Positions 1 through 7,750 of a stretch of DNA of 53,184 bases are shown here, piece by piece (positions within the stretch are counted from its first letter, which is position 1; every line of letters starts with the position of its first letter). The notes beneath the pieces were generated by a model. That model ran no database searches. It saw only the letters and a list, made by a program, of their open reading frames with translations, and was not told the DNA's origin. Origin of the DNA: Klebsiella pneumoniae (lineage in GTDB: Bacteria > Pseudomonadota > Gammaproteobacteria > Steroidobacterales > Steroidobacteraceae); contig CAMAQZ010000011.1 in the NCBI GenBank assembly GCA_945860725.1, positions 1 to 53,184 of the forward strand, given 5' to 3'. The position numbers and the translations under genes are program-made.

Positions 1-2
1 AC

Positions 3-686
3 AAGCTCACCACCATCGCCGCATCCGCCGCGCTCGCGTTCGCAGCGCTGCTGCCGTCCGTCACTGCCGCCCAGTCGCCACGCGCGTCACTCGAAGAAGG
101 GATGAGCCACGATGGCCTCGAGAAGATCAAGGTCAAGGGCATCGACCTCGCCTATTCGCGGCCGAACGCGTCGCTCGCCGGCTACAACAAGCTGATCATC
201 GATCCGGTCGAGGTGGCCTTCCGCAAGGACTGGGACCCGGACCGTACCGGCAGCCGCATGAAGGTCGACGCCAAGGACCGCGAGAACATCCGCAGCGGCG
301 TCTCGAAGGTCGTGCAGGAAGAGTTCGCGAAGGAGATCGTCAAGGGCGGCACCTATCAGGTCGTGACCGAGGTGGGTCCTGATGTGCTCCGCCTGCGCGC
401 GAGCATCGCCGATCTCTACGTGAACGCGCCCGACACGATGTCAGCTGGGCGCGCGCGTTCCTACACCGTGTCGGCGGGCGAGATGACGCTGGTGGCCGAG
501 CTGGTCGATTCCGAGAGCGGCCAAGTGATCGCGCGCGTCATCGACCGGCGTGAATCACAGGGCAGCGGCATGATGACCCTGACGAACAGCGTCGTGAACC
601 GCCAGGAAGCGAGCATCATCGCTTCGTCGTGGGCGCGCATCCTGCGCAAGCAGCTCGACGCCGCGCACGGCATCGGCCGCAAGTAA
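3..686 (+). CDS. Secreted DUF3313-type protein, 5' end outside window
   Basis: The reading frame is open from the window edge, so the true start lies upstream; 227 residues are visible. The first ~24 residues read as a signal-peptide core rich in Ala and Leu, ending near TAAQS, so the protein is exported. The mature part has the features I associate with DUF3313 proteins: an HDGL stretch, an AYSRPNASLAGY segment and IDPVEVAF. These are poorly characterised envelope proteins, often lipoproteins, of proteobacteria. An internal ATG at 102 falls after the signal peptide and is unlikely to be the real start. No lipobox Cys is visible, but the N-terminus is incomplete. The family assignment is by recall of motif pattern, and the function is unknown. 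Confidence 0.7.
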   Translation, partial: KLTTIAASAALAFAALLPSVTAAQSPRASLEEGMSHDGLEKIKVKGIDLAYSRPNASLAGYNKLIIDPVEVAFRKDWDPDRTGSRMKVDAKDRENIRSGVSKVVQEEFAKEIVKGGTYQVVTEVGPDVLRLRASIADLYVNAPDTMSAGRARSYTVSAGEMTLVAELVDSESGQVIARVIDRRESQGSGMMTLTNSVVNRQEASIIASSWARILRKQLDAAHGIGRK

Positions 687-703
687 GGTCCCGTAGCCGG
701 GCC

Positions 704-949
704 GGCAGTTCAGGTGCGAGCCTGCACGCCAAGACCTTGGCCATGGACCGCGAGCGCATCTTCATCGGTTCGTTCAACTTCGATCCGAGGTCCGTGAGCT
801 ACAACACCGAACTCGGTCTCGTGATCCGCTCGCCTACGCAGTGCGCCTCGATGAAGGTGGACATCTTGAATGGGCGGAGCGTGAAGGCGACGCGACTCCT
901 TACTGACCCGGTGTTTCCAACTTGCTTTAAATTAGTGCGTAAAGACTAA
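704..949 (+). pseudogene. Phospholipase D / cardiolipin synthase-like C-terminal remnant
   Basis: Translation in this frame gives SSGASLHAKT followed by GSFNFDPRSVSYNTELG. That is the HxKxxxxDxxxxxxGSxN (HKD) signature of the PLD superfamily, closest in my memory to the C-terminal motif of ClsC/YmdC-type cardiolipin synthases. Homology appears to start abruptly near 704, just after the upstream gene's stop, and to fade after about 845. The remaining ~35 codons to the stop at 947-949 do not resemble the family. There is no start codon with a ribosome site, no N-terminal HKD motif and far too little length (the family is about 400-500 aa). It reads as a decayed fragment of a deleted gene. Confidence 0.75.
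924..938. promoter_or_regulatory. Candidate NtrC-binding site 1 upstream of glnA
   Basis: GCTTTAAATTAGTGC matches the NtrC consensus GCAC-N7-GTGC with a good right half and a degenerate left half. Its centre is about 131 bp upstream of the start site predicted from the sigma54 promoter and exactly 30 bp (about three helical turns) from site 2. This resembles the paired NtrC sites near -140 and -108 of enterobacterial glnA. Confidence 0.6.
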
Positions 950-960
950 ATACGCACTAA
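932..960. repeat. 10-bp inverted repeat linking the two NtrC sites
   Basis: TTAGTGCGTA (932-941) and TACGCACTAA (951-960) are perfect inverted copies separated by 9 bp. Each arm supplies a half-site of the flanking NtrC boxes, so the repeat probably arises from the regulator-binding array. It could also form a hairpin after the phospholipase remnant. Confidence 0.6.
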
Positions 961-968
961 ATTAGTGC
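954..968. promoter_or_regulatory. NtrC-binding site 2 upstream of glnA
   Basis: GCACTAAATTAGTGC is a palindrome apart from its central base and fits GCAC-N7-GTGC exactly. It lies about 100 bp upstream of the predicted sigma54 start site, a normal enhancer position. Its presumed ligand, NtrC, is encoded downstream in the same operon. Confidence 0.8.
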
Positions 969-984
969 ATATTGACGACCAAAA

Positions 985-996
985 GTGCCTATGCAC
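985..996. promoter_or_regulatory. Possible low-affinity NtrC element
   Basis: GTGC-CTAT-GCAC is an inverted pair of NtrC half-sites in the outward arrangement, located between the strong sites and the promoter. Enterobacterial glnA also carries weaker NtrC sites in this interval. Assignment is tentative. Confidence 0.3.
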
Positions 997-1035
997 CCTA
1001 GGCTAATCGCCAGTATTCTCGATATCACGGTGCAA

Positions 1036-1051
1036 CGGCACGTCCGTTGCA
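1036..1051 (+). promoter_or_regulatory. Sigma54 (-24/-12) promoter of glnA
   Basis: CGGCACGTCCGTTGCA matches TGGCAC-N5-TTGCA at all but the first base. The invariant GG (1037-1038) and GC (1049-1050) have the required 12-bp register. The expected start is near 1062, about 35 nt before the glnA ATG. With the two NtrC boxes upstream, this is a complete RpoN-dependent nitrogen-controlled promoter. Confidence 0.88.
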
Positions 1052-1096
1052 TCATACTGGCATTGTTTTCTCAACCGGCAGATCAATGGAGCCAAC

Positions 1097-2509
1097 ATGA
1101 GCACCGCCAACGACGTCATCAAGATGATCCAGGACCGTGAAGTGAAGTGGGCCGACCTGCGCTTCACTGACACGCGCGGCAAGGAGCAGCACGTGACGAT
1201 CCCCGCCAAGACGGTGGACGAGGGTCTGTTCCGCGACGGCAAGATGTTCGACGGCTCCTCGATCGCTGGTTGGAAGGGCATCAACGAGTCGGATATGATC
1301 CTCATGCTCGACCCGAGCACGGCGATCCTCGATCCTTTCTTTGAAGATTCGACGGTCAACATCCGTTGCGACATCATCGAACCCACGACCATGCAGGGCT
1401 ACGAGCGCGACCCGCGCTCGCTCGGCAAGCGCGCCGAGGCCTACCTCAAAAGCACCGGCATCGCTGATGGCGCGTTGTTCGGCCCCGAGAACGAGTTTTT
1501 CATCTTTGACAGCGTCCGTTGGAAGAATGAGATGCATGGATCATCCTACGAGATCGACTCGGTGCAGGGCGCCTGGAACAGCAACACCCAGTACCCCGAG
1601 GGCAACAAGGGTCACCGTCCGGGCGTGAAGGGCGGCTATTTCCCCGTCCCGCCGGTCGATGCTTTCCAGGACATCCGCAACGCGATGTGCTCGGCCTGTG
1701 AAGAGATGGGACTCGTCGTCGAGGTGCACCACCACGAGGTCGCCACCGGCGGTCAGTGCGAGATCGGCATCGGTGCGGGCGGCCTCGTGAAGAAGGCCGA
1801 CGAAGTGCAGATCCTCAAGTACGCCGTGCACAATGTCGCGCACGGCTACGGCAAGACCGCGACCTTCATGCCGAAGCCGCTGGTGGGCGACAACGGTTCG
1901 GGCATGCATGTCCACCAGTCGCTGCAGAAGGACGGCAAGGCGCTCTTCGCGGGCGACAAGTACGGCGGCCTTTCCGAGACGGCGCTCTACTACATCGGCG
2001 GCATCATCAAGCACGCCAAGGCGCTCAACGCCTTCACCAACGCCGGCACCAACAGCTACAAGCGCCTGGTGCCAGGCTTCGAGGCGCCGGTGATGCTCGC
2101 CTACTCGGCGCGCAACCGCTCCGCCTCGATCCGCATTCCTTGGGTCGCGAACCCGAAGGCGCGCCGCATCGAAGTGCGTTTCCCGGATTCATCGGCGAAC
2201 CCGTACTTCGCGTTCGCGGCGATGATGATGGCTGGCCTCGATGGCATCCAGAACAAGATCCACCCGGGCGACCCGGCGGACAAGGACCTCTACGACCTCG
2301 AGCCCGAGGAGGCGAAGCACATCCCGACGGTCTGCCACTCGCTCGACATGGCGCTCGAGCACCTCGACAAGGACCGCGAGTTCCTGACCCGCGGCGGCGT
2401 GTTCACCAACGATGTGATCGACGCCTACCTCAACCTGAAGCTGCAAGAAGTCACTCGTTTCCGGATGAGCACCCATCCGATCGAGCTCGACCTCTACTAC
2501 AGCTGCTGA
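1097..2509 (+). CDS. glnA: Glutamine synthetase, type I
   Basis: ATP-dependent ligation of ammonia to glutamate; a cytoplasmic dodecamer and the main entry of ammonium into metabolism. The 470 residues match the usual GSI-beta length. Visible motifs are the N-terminal [11 protein letters not shown] strand, DGSSIAGW, the metal-binding [10 protein letters not shown], the ATP-site region [17 protein letters not shown], and the adenylylation loop [10 protein letters not shown] with Tyr399 as the expected modified residue. The protein should therefore be controlled by GlnE-type adenylylation as well as by transcription. The ATG is preceded by a modest GGAG at about 6 nt. It is the first gene of a glnA-ntrB-ntrC operon driven by the sigma54/NtrC region upstream. 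Confidence 0.98.
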   Translation: MSTANDVIKMIQDREVKWADLRFTDTRGKEQHVTIPAKTVDEGLFRDGKMFDGSSIAGWKGINESDMILMLDPSTAILDPFFEDSTVNIRCDIIEPTTMQGYERDPRSLGKRAEAYLKSTGIADGALFGPENEFFIFDSVRWKNEMHGSSYEIDSVQGAWNSNTQYPEGNKGHRPGVKGGYFPVPPVDAFQDIRNAMCSACEEMGLVVEVHHHEVATGGQCEIGIGAGGLVKKADEVQILKYAVHNVAHGYGKTATFMPKPLVGDNGSGMHVHQSLQKDGKALFAGDKYGGLSETALYYIGGIIKHAKALNAFTNAGTNSYKRLVPGFEAPVMLAYSARNRSASIRIPWVANPKARRIEVRFPDSSANPYFAFAAMMMAGLDGIQNKIHPGDPADKDLYDLEPEEAKHIPTVCHSLDMALEHLDKDREFLTRGGVFTNDVIDAYLNLKLQEVTRFRMSTHPIELDLYYSC

Positions 2510-2510
2510 C

Positions 2511-2524
2511 GGCGGGGAGCCGCC
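2511..2524 (+). other. Small hairpin carrying the ntrB ribosome-binding site
   Basis: GGCGG-GGAG-CCGCC lies between the glnA stop and the ntrB ATG at 2531. The GGAG Shine-Dalgarno core is the loop. It is short (5-bp stem), so it is at most a mild brake on NtrB translation relative to glnA. Confidence 0.35.
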
Positions 2525-2530
2525 TCCGTC

Positions 2531-3670
2531 ATGGCGGTCGAGCGCCTGTTCGCGACCTTCGCCGCGCACCACGATCCGTCGGATCTGTGGGATGCGCTGG
2601 CGACGGGCGTCGTGCTGCTCGATGCCGCCGATGGCGTGATCCACGCCAATGTCGCAGCGCAGGGGCTGCTCGGCGTCGGGCTGAACCAGGCGCTTGGGCG
2701 GTCCTTCCTCGACCTCTTCGTCGAGTACGCACCGTTACAGGCCCTGCTGCAGCGCGCACGCGAACGCGGCGAGGTCTTTGCCGAGCGGGAGCTGGCGTTG
2801 CGACCGCTCTCCGCACCGCGCGAGGCGCGCGTCATAGATGTCACCGTGACCCCGATCGAGGATCACGGCGGCGCACGGCGATTGCTGCTCGAGATGGTCG
2901 ATGCCGTGCCGCGGAACCGCATCAACCGCGAGAACGAGCTGCGTGCGCGGCTCGAGGGCAGCCGCATGATGACCCGTCAGCTCGCCCACGAGATCAAGAA
3001 CCCGCTGGGGGGGCTGCGCGGCGCCGCCCAGCTGCTCGAACGGCAGTTGCCGGATGCGGCGCTGCGTGAGTACACCGGTGTGATCATCAATGAAGCCGAC
3101 CGGCTGACCGCTTTGGTCGACAGCATGACCGGGCCGACGCGGGTGCCGCACAAGACGCCGTTGAACGTGCACGAGATCTGCGAGCATGTCTTCCGGCTGC
3201 TCGAGGCCGAGGCGAAGCCCGGCGTCGGTCTCGAACGAGACTACGATCCCAGCGTCCCCGATGGCTGTTTCGACCGGAACCAATTGGTGCAGGCGTTGCT
3301 GAACCTCGCCCGCAACGCGCTGCAAGCGGTCGATGGTCATGGCCGGATCGTGCTGCGGACCCGCGCGGTGGCGAACACACACATCGGCCCGGTCCGGCAT
3401 CGCCTCGCGGTACAGATCGAGGTGGTCGATGATGGTCCGGGCGTGCCGCCTGAGATCCGCAGCAGCCTCTTCTATCCGCTCGTCACTGGCCGTGCCAATG
3501 GTACAGGGCTCGGCTTGGCGGTCGCGCAGGAGATCGTCACGCGCAACGGCGGTCTCATCGGATTCGACAGCGAACCGGGCCGTACCGTGTTCAGCGTCAC
3601 GCTGCCGCTCGGCGGACCCTCCGGTGTCGTCGCGGGCGGCATCGAGACCCCACCCGTGGCGCTCGCGTGA
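2531..3670 (+). CDS. glnL: Nitrogen sensor histidine kinase NtrB (NRII)
   Basis: Cytoplasmic kinase/phosphatase that sets the phosphorylation of NtrC in response to PII. It has 379 residues. An N-terminal PAS domain (about residues 10-125) is followed by the H-box LAHEIKNPLGG with the phospho-accepting His153. The ATPase part has an N-box region LLNLARNALQAV, a DDGPGVPPE G1 box and GTGLGLAVAQ as G2. There is no transmembrane segment, as expected for NtrB. It starts 21 bp after glnA and overlaps the ntrC GTG by 4 bp, so NtrB and NtrC are translationally coupled. Also known as ntrB. Confidence 0.96.
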   Translation: MAVERLFATFAAHHDPSDLWDALATGVVLLDAADGVIHANVAAQGLLGVGLNQALGRSFLDLFVEYAPLQALLQRARERGEVFAERELALRPLSAPREARVIDVTVTPIEDHGGARRLLLEMVDAVPRNRINRENELRARLEGSRMMTRQLAHEIKNPLGGLRGAAQLLERQLPDAALREYTGVIINEADRLTALVDSMTGPTRVPHKTPLNVHEICEHVFRLLEAEAKPGVGLERDYDPSVPDGCFDRNQLVQALLNLARNALQAVDGHGRIVLRTRAVANTHIGPVRHRLAVQIEVVDDGPGVPPEIRSSLFYPLVTGRANGTGLGLAVAQEIVTRNGGLIGFDSEPGRTVFSVTLPLGGPSGVVAGGIETPPVALA

Positions 3671-5115
3671 GCGCGCCGCCGCTGCGGGTCTGGCTGGTCG
3701 ACGACGATGCCTCGATCCGTTGGGTTCTCGAGCGTGCGCTGAAGGGCGGCGGGATGTTGCCGCGGATCTTCGAATCCGCCGAACCTGCGCTCGAGGCCTT
3801 GCGCAGCGACGCGCCGGATGTGCTGATCACCGACATCCGCATGCCGGGACAATCCGGTCTCGAATTGCTGCGGCGTATCCACAGTACGCGCCCACAGCTG
3901 CCGATCATCGTCATGACCGCGCACGCTGACCTCGACAATGCGGTCGCCGCCTACGGAGGCGGTGCGTTCGAGTATCTGCCCAAGCCCTTCGATATCGACC
4001 AGGTGGTCAATCTGGTGCGTCGTGCGGCGCAAAGCGTGCGGCGCGCGGATGCGGTGACCATCAGTGACGGTCGCACGCCGGACCTGCTCGGCAAAGCGCC
4101 CGCGATGCAGCAGGTGTTCCGCGCGATCGGCCGACTGTCGCGTTCGGCTGCAACGGTGTTGATCACCGGCGAGTCGGGCACCGGCAAGGAGCTGGTCGCA
4201 CGGGCGCTGCACGACCATAGCCCACGCGCAGCACGGCCGTTCATCGCGCTCAACACCTCGGCGATACCCTCGGAGTTGCTGGAGTCGGAGCTCTTCGGCC
4301 ACGAGAAGGGCTCCTTCACCGGCGCCGATGCACAACGGCGAGGTCGCTTCGAGCAAGCAGATGGTGGCACGCTGTTCCTCGATGAGATCGGCGACATGCC
4401 AACGGCGCTGCAGACACGGCTGCTGCGGGTGCTGGCCGAAGGTGAGTTCTACCGCGTCGGCGGACAGACACCGATGCGCGTCGATGTCCGGGTGATCGCG
4501 GCCACCCATCAGAACCTTGAAGATCGGGTGGCGCGCGGACTCTTCCGGGAAGACCTGTTCCATCGTCTGAACGTCATCCGCATGACGCTTCCTCCGCTGC
4601 GGGCGAGACGCGAGGATGTCGGTGACCTGCTCGGCCACTATCTGCGGATCGCGGCGACCGAGCTCGGCGTGGAGGTGAAGACGATCGCCCCGGAAGCCCG
4701 CGCCGCGCTCGAGGCTTATGCGTGGCCGGGTAATGTCCGCGAACTCGTCAATCTTTGCCGGCGCCTCACCGTGCTGGCGCCCGGCTCCGAGGTCCGCGCC
4801 GAGGACCTGCCCGCCGAGATCGCAGCTGCTGCGGCAGGCGCCGCCGCTAATCCGGAGCATTGGTCGGCGATGCTCGCACGGTGGGCGGAAGGGGAGGCGC
4901 AGCGCAGCGGCGTACCGCCGCTGCTCGACACGGCCGCACCGGAGTTCGAGCGTGCCCTGATCCGCGTCGCGCTCAAGCACACCGGCGGCCATCGGCAGGA
5001 TGCCGCCAAACTCCTCGGCTGGGGCCGGAACACCCTGACCCGTAAGCTCAAAGAATTAGGGATGGAAGAGGCTGAGGCGGCCGACGAGGGCGTGCCGAGC
5101 GACGCCGCCGCATGA
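3667..5115 (+). CDS. glnG: Nitrogen regulator NtrC (NRI), sigma54 enhancer-binding protein
   Basis: Response regulator activating sigma54 promoters under nitrogen limitation. The 482 residues comprise a receiver domain (phospho-Asp56 in LITDIRMPG), an AAA+ domain with Walker A GESGTGKE, the sigma54-contact loop as GSFTGA (Ser in place of the common Ala) and FLDEIGDMP as Walker B. A Fis-type helix-turn-helix lies at the C-terminus (GGHRQDAAKLLGWGRNTL). It starts with GTG, inside a GTGA overlap with ntrB. Its likely targets include the GCAC-N7-GTGC boxes before glnA. Between the AAA+ and HTH domains is an Ala-rich linker. Also known as ntrC. Confidence 0.97.
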   Translation: MSAPPLRVWLVDDDASIRWVLERALKGGGMLPRIFESAEPALEALRSDAPDVLITDIRMPGQSGLELLRRIHSTRPQLPIIVMTAHADLDNAVAAYGGGAFEYLPKPFDIDQVVNLVRRAAQSVRRADAVTISDGRTPDLLGKAPAMQQVFRAIGRLSRSAATVLITGESGTGKELVARALHDHSPRAARPFIALNTSAIPSELLESELFGHEKGSFTGADAQRRGRFEQADGGTLFLDEIGDMPTALQTRLLRVLAEGEFYRVGGQTPMRVDVRVIAATHQNLEDRVARGLFREDLFHRLNVIRMTLPPLRARREDVGDLLGHYLRIAATELGVEVKTIAPEARAALEAYAWPGNVRELVNLCRRLTVLAPGSEVRAEDLPAEIAAAAAGAAANPEHWSAMLARWAEGEAQRSGVPPLLDTAAPEFERALIRVALKHTGGHRQDAAKLLGWGRNTLTRKLKELGMEEAEAADEGVPSDAAA

Positions 5116-6236
5116 CCGCCATCAGCCGTCGACAAGCCCTTGCGTTGGCGCTCGGCACCGGTGCGTTCGCAGCGACGGCGGCCCGTGGCGCTGCGGTCAA
5201 TGTGACCGTTGCACCCCGCGTCGCGGGACCGATCCTCCTCAACTACAACGAGAATCCGCTCGGGCCGGGACCGAAGGCGCGTGCCGCGATCGTCGCGTCC
5301 ATTGATCGTGGCAGTCGATATGTCGGTGTCGAGGGCGATCGCCTGATCGCGGCGATCGCCGCCCATGAAGCGGTCGCCCCGGAGCGCATCGCGATCGGCT
5401 CCGGATCCGGGGAACTGCTCAACATGCTGGCGCTCGGCTGGGCGACCCGCGGAGCGGTCACCTGCGCATGGCCGACATTCGGTCAGTTGATGTCGTTCGC
5501 GGACGAGGTCGGCGCGACGGTGCGGCGGGTGCCACTCGATGCGCAATTGCGTCACGACGCCACTGCGATCGATGAGGCTTCCCCTGCGGGTACCGGGTTG
5601 GTCTATCTCTGCAATCCGAACAATCCGACCGGCACGGTGCTGCCCGGAGCGTCGATGCGAGCGCTGTGCCTCAGGCTCGCGACCCGAACCCTGGTGGTGG
5701 TCGATGAGGCGTATATGGACTTCGTGGAGCCCGGTGCGACCGAGAGCATGGTCGACCTTGCGCGGGGCGACGCTGATGTCGTCGTGCTGCGCACCTTCTC
5801 GAAGCTCCACGGGCTCGCAGGTCTGCGGGTGGGGTATGCCATCGGCCGACCCGACACCATCGCCCGCTTACGATCGCTCGAGATGGCAAGCCCCAACCTG
5901 CCGGGCATCGCTGCAGCGACGGCAAGTCTCGGCGATGTCGAGTTCATCGAGTACTCGCGCGCGACCTTGATGGCTGACCGCCGCCGCATCACCGCCGCTT
6001 GTCGTGCGCTCGACATGGCGTGCAGCGATTCGCACGGCAACTTTGTGTTCGTGCGCACGGGCCTGTCGGCGACGGAGTTCCGCGACCGCATGCGCACCTT
6101 CGGTATCGAGGTCGGTCGTCCCTTCCCACCGTTGAACGATTGGAGCCGCATCTCGCTCGGTCGCCCAGAGGAAAACACCGCGCTGATCGAAGCGATGCGG
6201 GCGTTGCGGTCGGGTCGGTCGGTCCGTGCGGCCTGA
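5112..6236 (+). CDS. HisC-like PLP aminotransferase with Tat signal
   Basis: Fold-type I, class I/II aminotransferase of the histidinol-phosphate transaminase group, 374 aa. Visible motifs: NYNENPLGPGP, CNPNNPTGTV, DEAYMDFVEP, and FSKLHGLAGLRVGY with Lys231 as the PLP-binding lysine. RISLGRPEEN near the C-terminus holds the substrate-carboxylate Arg. Unlike ordinary cytoplasmic HisC, the N-terminus is a twin-arginine signal: SRRQALALAL followed by an Ala-rich hydrophobic stretch and an ARGAA region. This suggests export of the folded, PLP-loaded enzyme. The ATG overlaps the ntrC stop (ATGA), so it is the fourth gene of the glnA-ntrBC operon. Substrate unknown; a role in periplasmic amino-acid use is inference. 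HisC activity is an alternative if the leader is not used. Confidence 0.85.
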   Translation: MTAISRRQALALALGTGAFAATAARGAAVNVTVAPRVAGPILLNYNENPLGPGPKARAAIVASIDRGSRYVGVEGDRLIAAIAAHEAVAPERIAIGSGSGELLNMLALGWATRGAVTCAWPTFGQLMSFADEVGATVRRVPLDAQLRHDATAIDEASPAGTGLVYLCNPNNPTGTVLPGASMRALCLRLATRTLVVVDEAYMDFVEPGATESMVDLARGDADVVVLRTFSKLHGLAGLRVGYAIGRPDTIARLRSLEMASPNLPGIAAATASLGDVEFIEYSRATLMADRRRITAACRALDMACSDSHGNFVFVRTGLSATEFRDRMRTFGIEVGRPFPPLNDWSRISLGRPEENTALIEAMRALRSGRSVRAA

Positions 6237-6255
6237 TCAGGTTTGCCTGATCAGG
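6232..6255. terminator. Bidirectional hairpin between convergent genes
   Basis: CCTGATCAGG occurs at 6232-6241 and again at 6246-6255 with TTTG between. Each copy is itself palindromic, so the pair can fold into a 10-bp stem with a 4-nt loop. The first copy contains the stop of the aminotransferase and the second the stop of glgA. There is no U-tract, so termination efficiency is uncertain. Confidence 0.5.
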
Positions 6256-7714
6256 TCTGCCGTCCCATCAAAGAGCGATAGAGCGACAGATACTGCTGGG
6301 CGGCTGCGGGCCAACCATGATCGCGTGACATTGCTTGCTGCTGCATCCTACGCCGGCGCCGCGGGTCGCGCAGCGTGAGGATCGCGTATCGTGCAGCCTC
6401 CGCGAGCGCAGCCGGTTCTGCAGCGTCGAACAGGAAGCCGGTCGACTTATCGACGGTGTCGGCGAGCCCGCCGACACGGCGAACCAAGGGCAGGGTGCCA
6501 TAGCGCATGCCGTAGAGCTGCGTGAGCCCGCAGGGCTCGAAGCGTGAGGGTACGAGGATCAGATCGGCGCCGGCGATCACACGGTGCGCGAGTGTCTCGT
6601 CGTAGCCGATACGCACGCCGACGCGACCCGGATGCGCAGCGGCGGCCTCGACGAACGCTCGCTCGAGCGCTGCGTCGCCGCTCCCTAAGATCGCGAGCTG
6701 CGCGCCCTCGGCCAGCAGCTCGGGCAACGCGGCGAGCGCGAGGTCGAGGCCCTTCTGTTCCGACAAGCGGCTCACGATCCCGATGACCGGTGCTGCAGCG
6801 TCGGTCGTCAGGTTGAGCTCGCGCTGCAGCGCGGCTTTGCAGACCGCCTTGCCGGCCAGGTCCTGCGGACCGTAGTGCGCGGGCAGTGCGGGGTCGGTGG
6901 CGGGGTCCCAGTGACGGTAATCGACGCCGTTCAGGATGCCGCAGAGATCCGCGGCACGGGTACTGAGCACGCCCTCGACGCTGCAGCCGAACTCCGGTGT
7001 CGTGATCTCGCGCGCATAGGTCGGGCTCACGGTCGTGAGGCGGTCGGCATGTACCAACCCGCCCTTTATGAACGACAGCTGTCCGTGGAACTCGAGGCCG
7101 TCCGGTCGCATGAAGCGCTGCGGCAAGCCGAGCAGGCGGAAATCGTCCCGGGCGAAGAGACCTTGATAGGCGAGGTTGTGGATGGTGAAGACCGACCGCG
7201 CTTGCGCACTGGGGTTCAATCGTAGGTAACTGCAGCCGAGGGCGGCATGCCAGTCATGTGCATGCAGGATGTTCGGACGCCATGTCGGGTCGAGGTCTCC
7301 TGCGGCGAGATGGGCCGCAGCCCAGCCGAGCAGTGCGAATCTTTGGAGATTGTCGTCCCAAGGTCTGCCGTCGGGTCCTTGATAGGGGCCGCCGTCGCGC
7401 GCATAGAGCCAGGGCGCATCGAGCACATAAGCCTGCACATCGCAGCCCTTGAGGCCGTCTTTGAAGCGACCGAGACGCAGCGTGACGCGTGACGCACCGA
7501 ACAAGGGGCCGCCCTCGAAGATCTTGCGGGGCCGCGATACCGCATCGAGTATCGCCGGCAGCCCGGGCAACAGCAGCCGGACATCGGCGCCTGCGGTGGC
7601 GAGCGCCGGTGGCAGTGCGCCCACGACATCGGCGAGGCCGCCCGTCTTGACGAGCGGGAAGATCTCGGCGGCAGCGTGCAGCACGCGCAGCGGCGGGCCG
7701 GATGTCGTCGTCAT
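6251..7714 (-). CDS. glgA: Glycogen synthase (ADP-glucose)
   Basis: Adds glucosyl units from ADP-glucose to the alpha-1,4-glucan primer. It has 487 residues, the normal GT5 length. The N-terminal K23[12 protein letters not shown] motif binds ADP-glucose. HAHDWHAAL and [10 protein letters not shown] are typical of the N-terminal Rossmann domain, and the C-terminal domain has [11 protein letters not shown] and [12 protein letters not shown] with the conserved Glu. It follows glgC by 36 bp on the same strand and ends convergently with the upstream aminotransferase over a shared hairpin. Its ribosome site is poor (AGAAAG), so coupling to glgC translation is possible. Confidence 0.97.
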   Translation of the reverse strand: MTTTSGPPLRVLHAAAEIFPLVKTGGLADVVGALPPALATAGADVRLLLPGLPAILDAVSRPRKIFEGGPLFGASRVTLRLGRFKDGLKGCDVQAYVLDAPWLYARDGGPYQGPDGRPWDDNLQRFALLGWAAAHLAAGDLDPTWRPNILHAHDWHAALGCSYLRLNPSAQARSVFTIHNLAYQGLFARDDFRLLGLPQRFMRPDGLEFHGQLSFIKGGLVHADRLTTVSPTYAREITTPEFGCSVEGVLSTRAADLCGILNGVDYRHWDPATDPALPAHYGPQDLAGKAVCKAALQRELNLTTDAAAPVIGIVSRLSEQKGLDLALAALPELLAEGAQLAILGSGDAALERAFVEAAAAHPGRVGVRIGYDETLAHRVIAGADLILVPSRFEPCGLTQLYGMRYGTLPLVRRVGGLADTVDKSTGFLFDAAEPAALAEAARYAILTLRDPRRRRRMQQQAMSRDHGWPAAAQQYLSLYRSLMGRQT

Positions 7715-7750
7715 GGTCTTTCTGGGAGGCTGCGGGTGCGGAACCGGACG

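Noticed and set aside
3472-4992. 506-codon antisense frame over ntrB-ntrC
   Set aside because: Opposite strand of two certain genes; no ribosome site or motif.
4918-5115. Possible frameshift at the ntrC-aminotransferase junction
   Set aside because: The Fis-type helix is intact to its end, and the ATGA overlap is a normal coupling arrangement.
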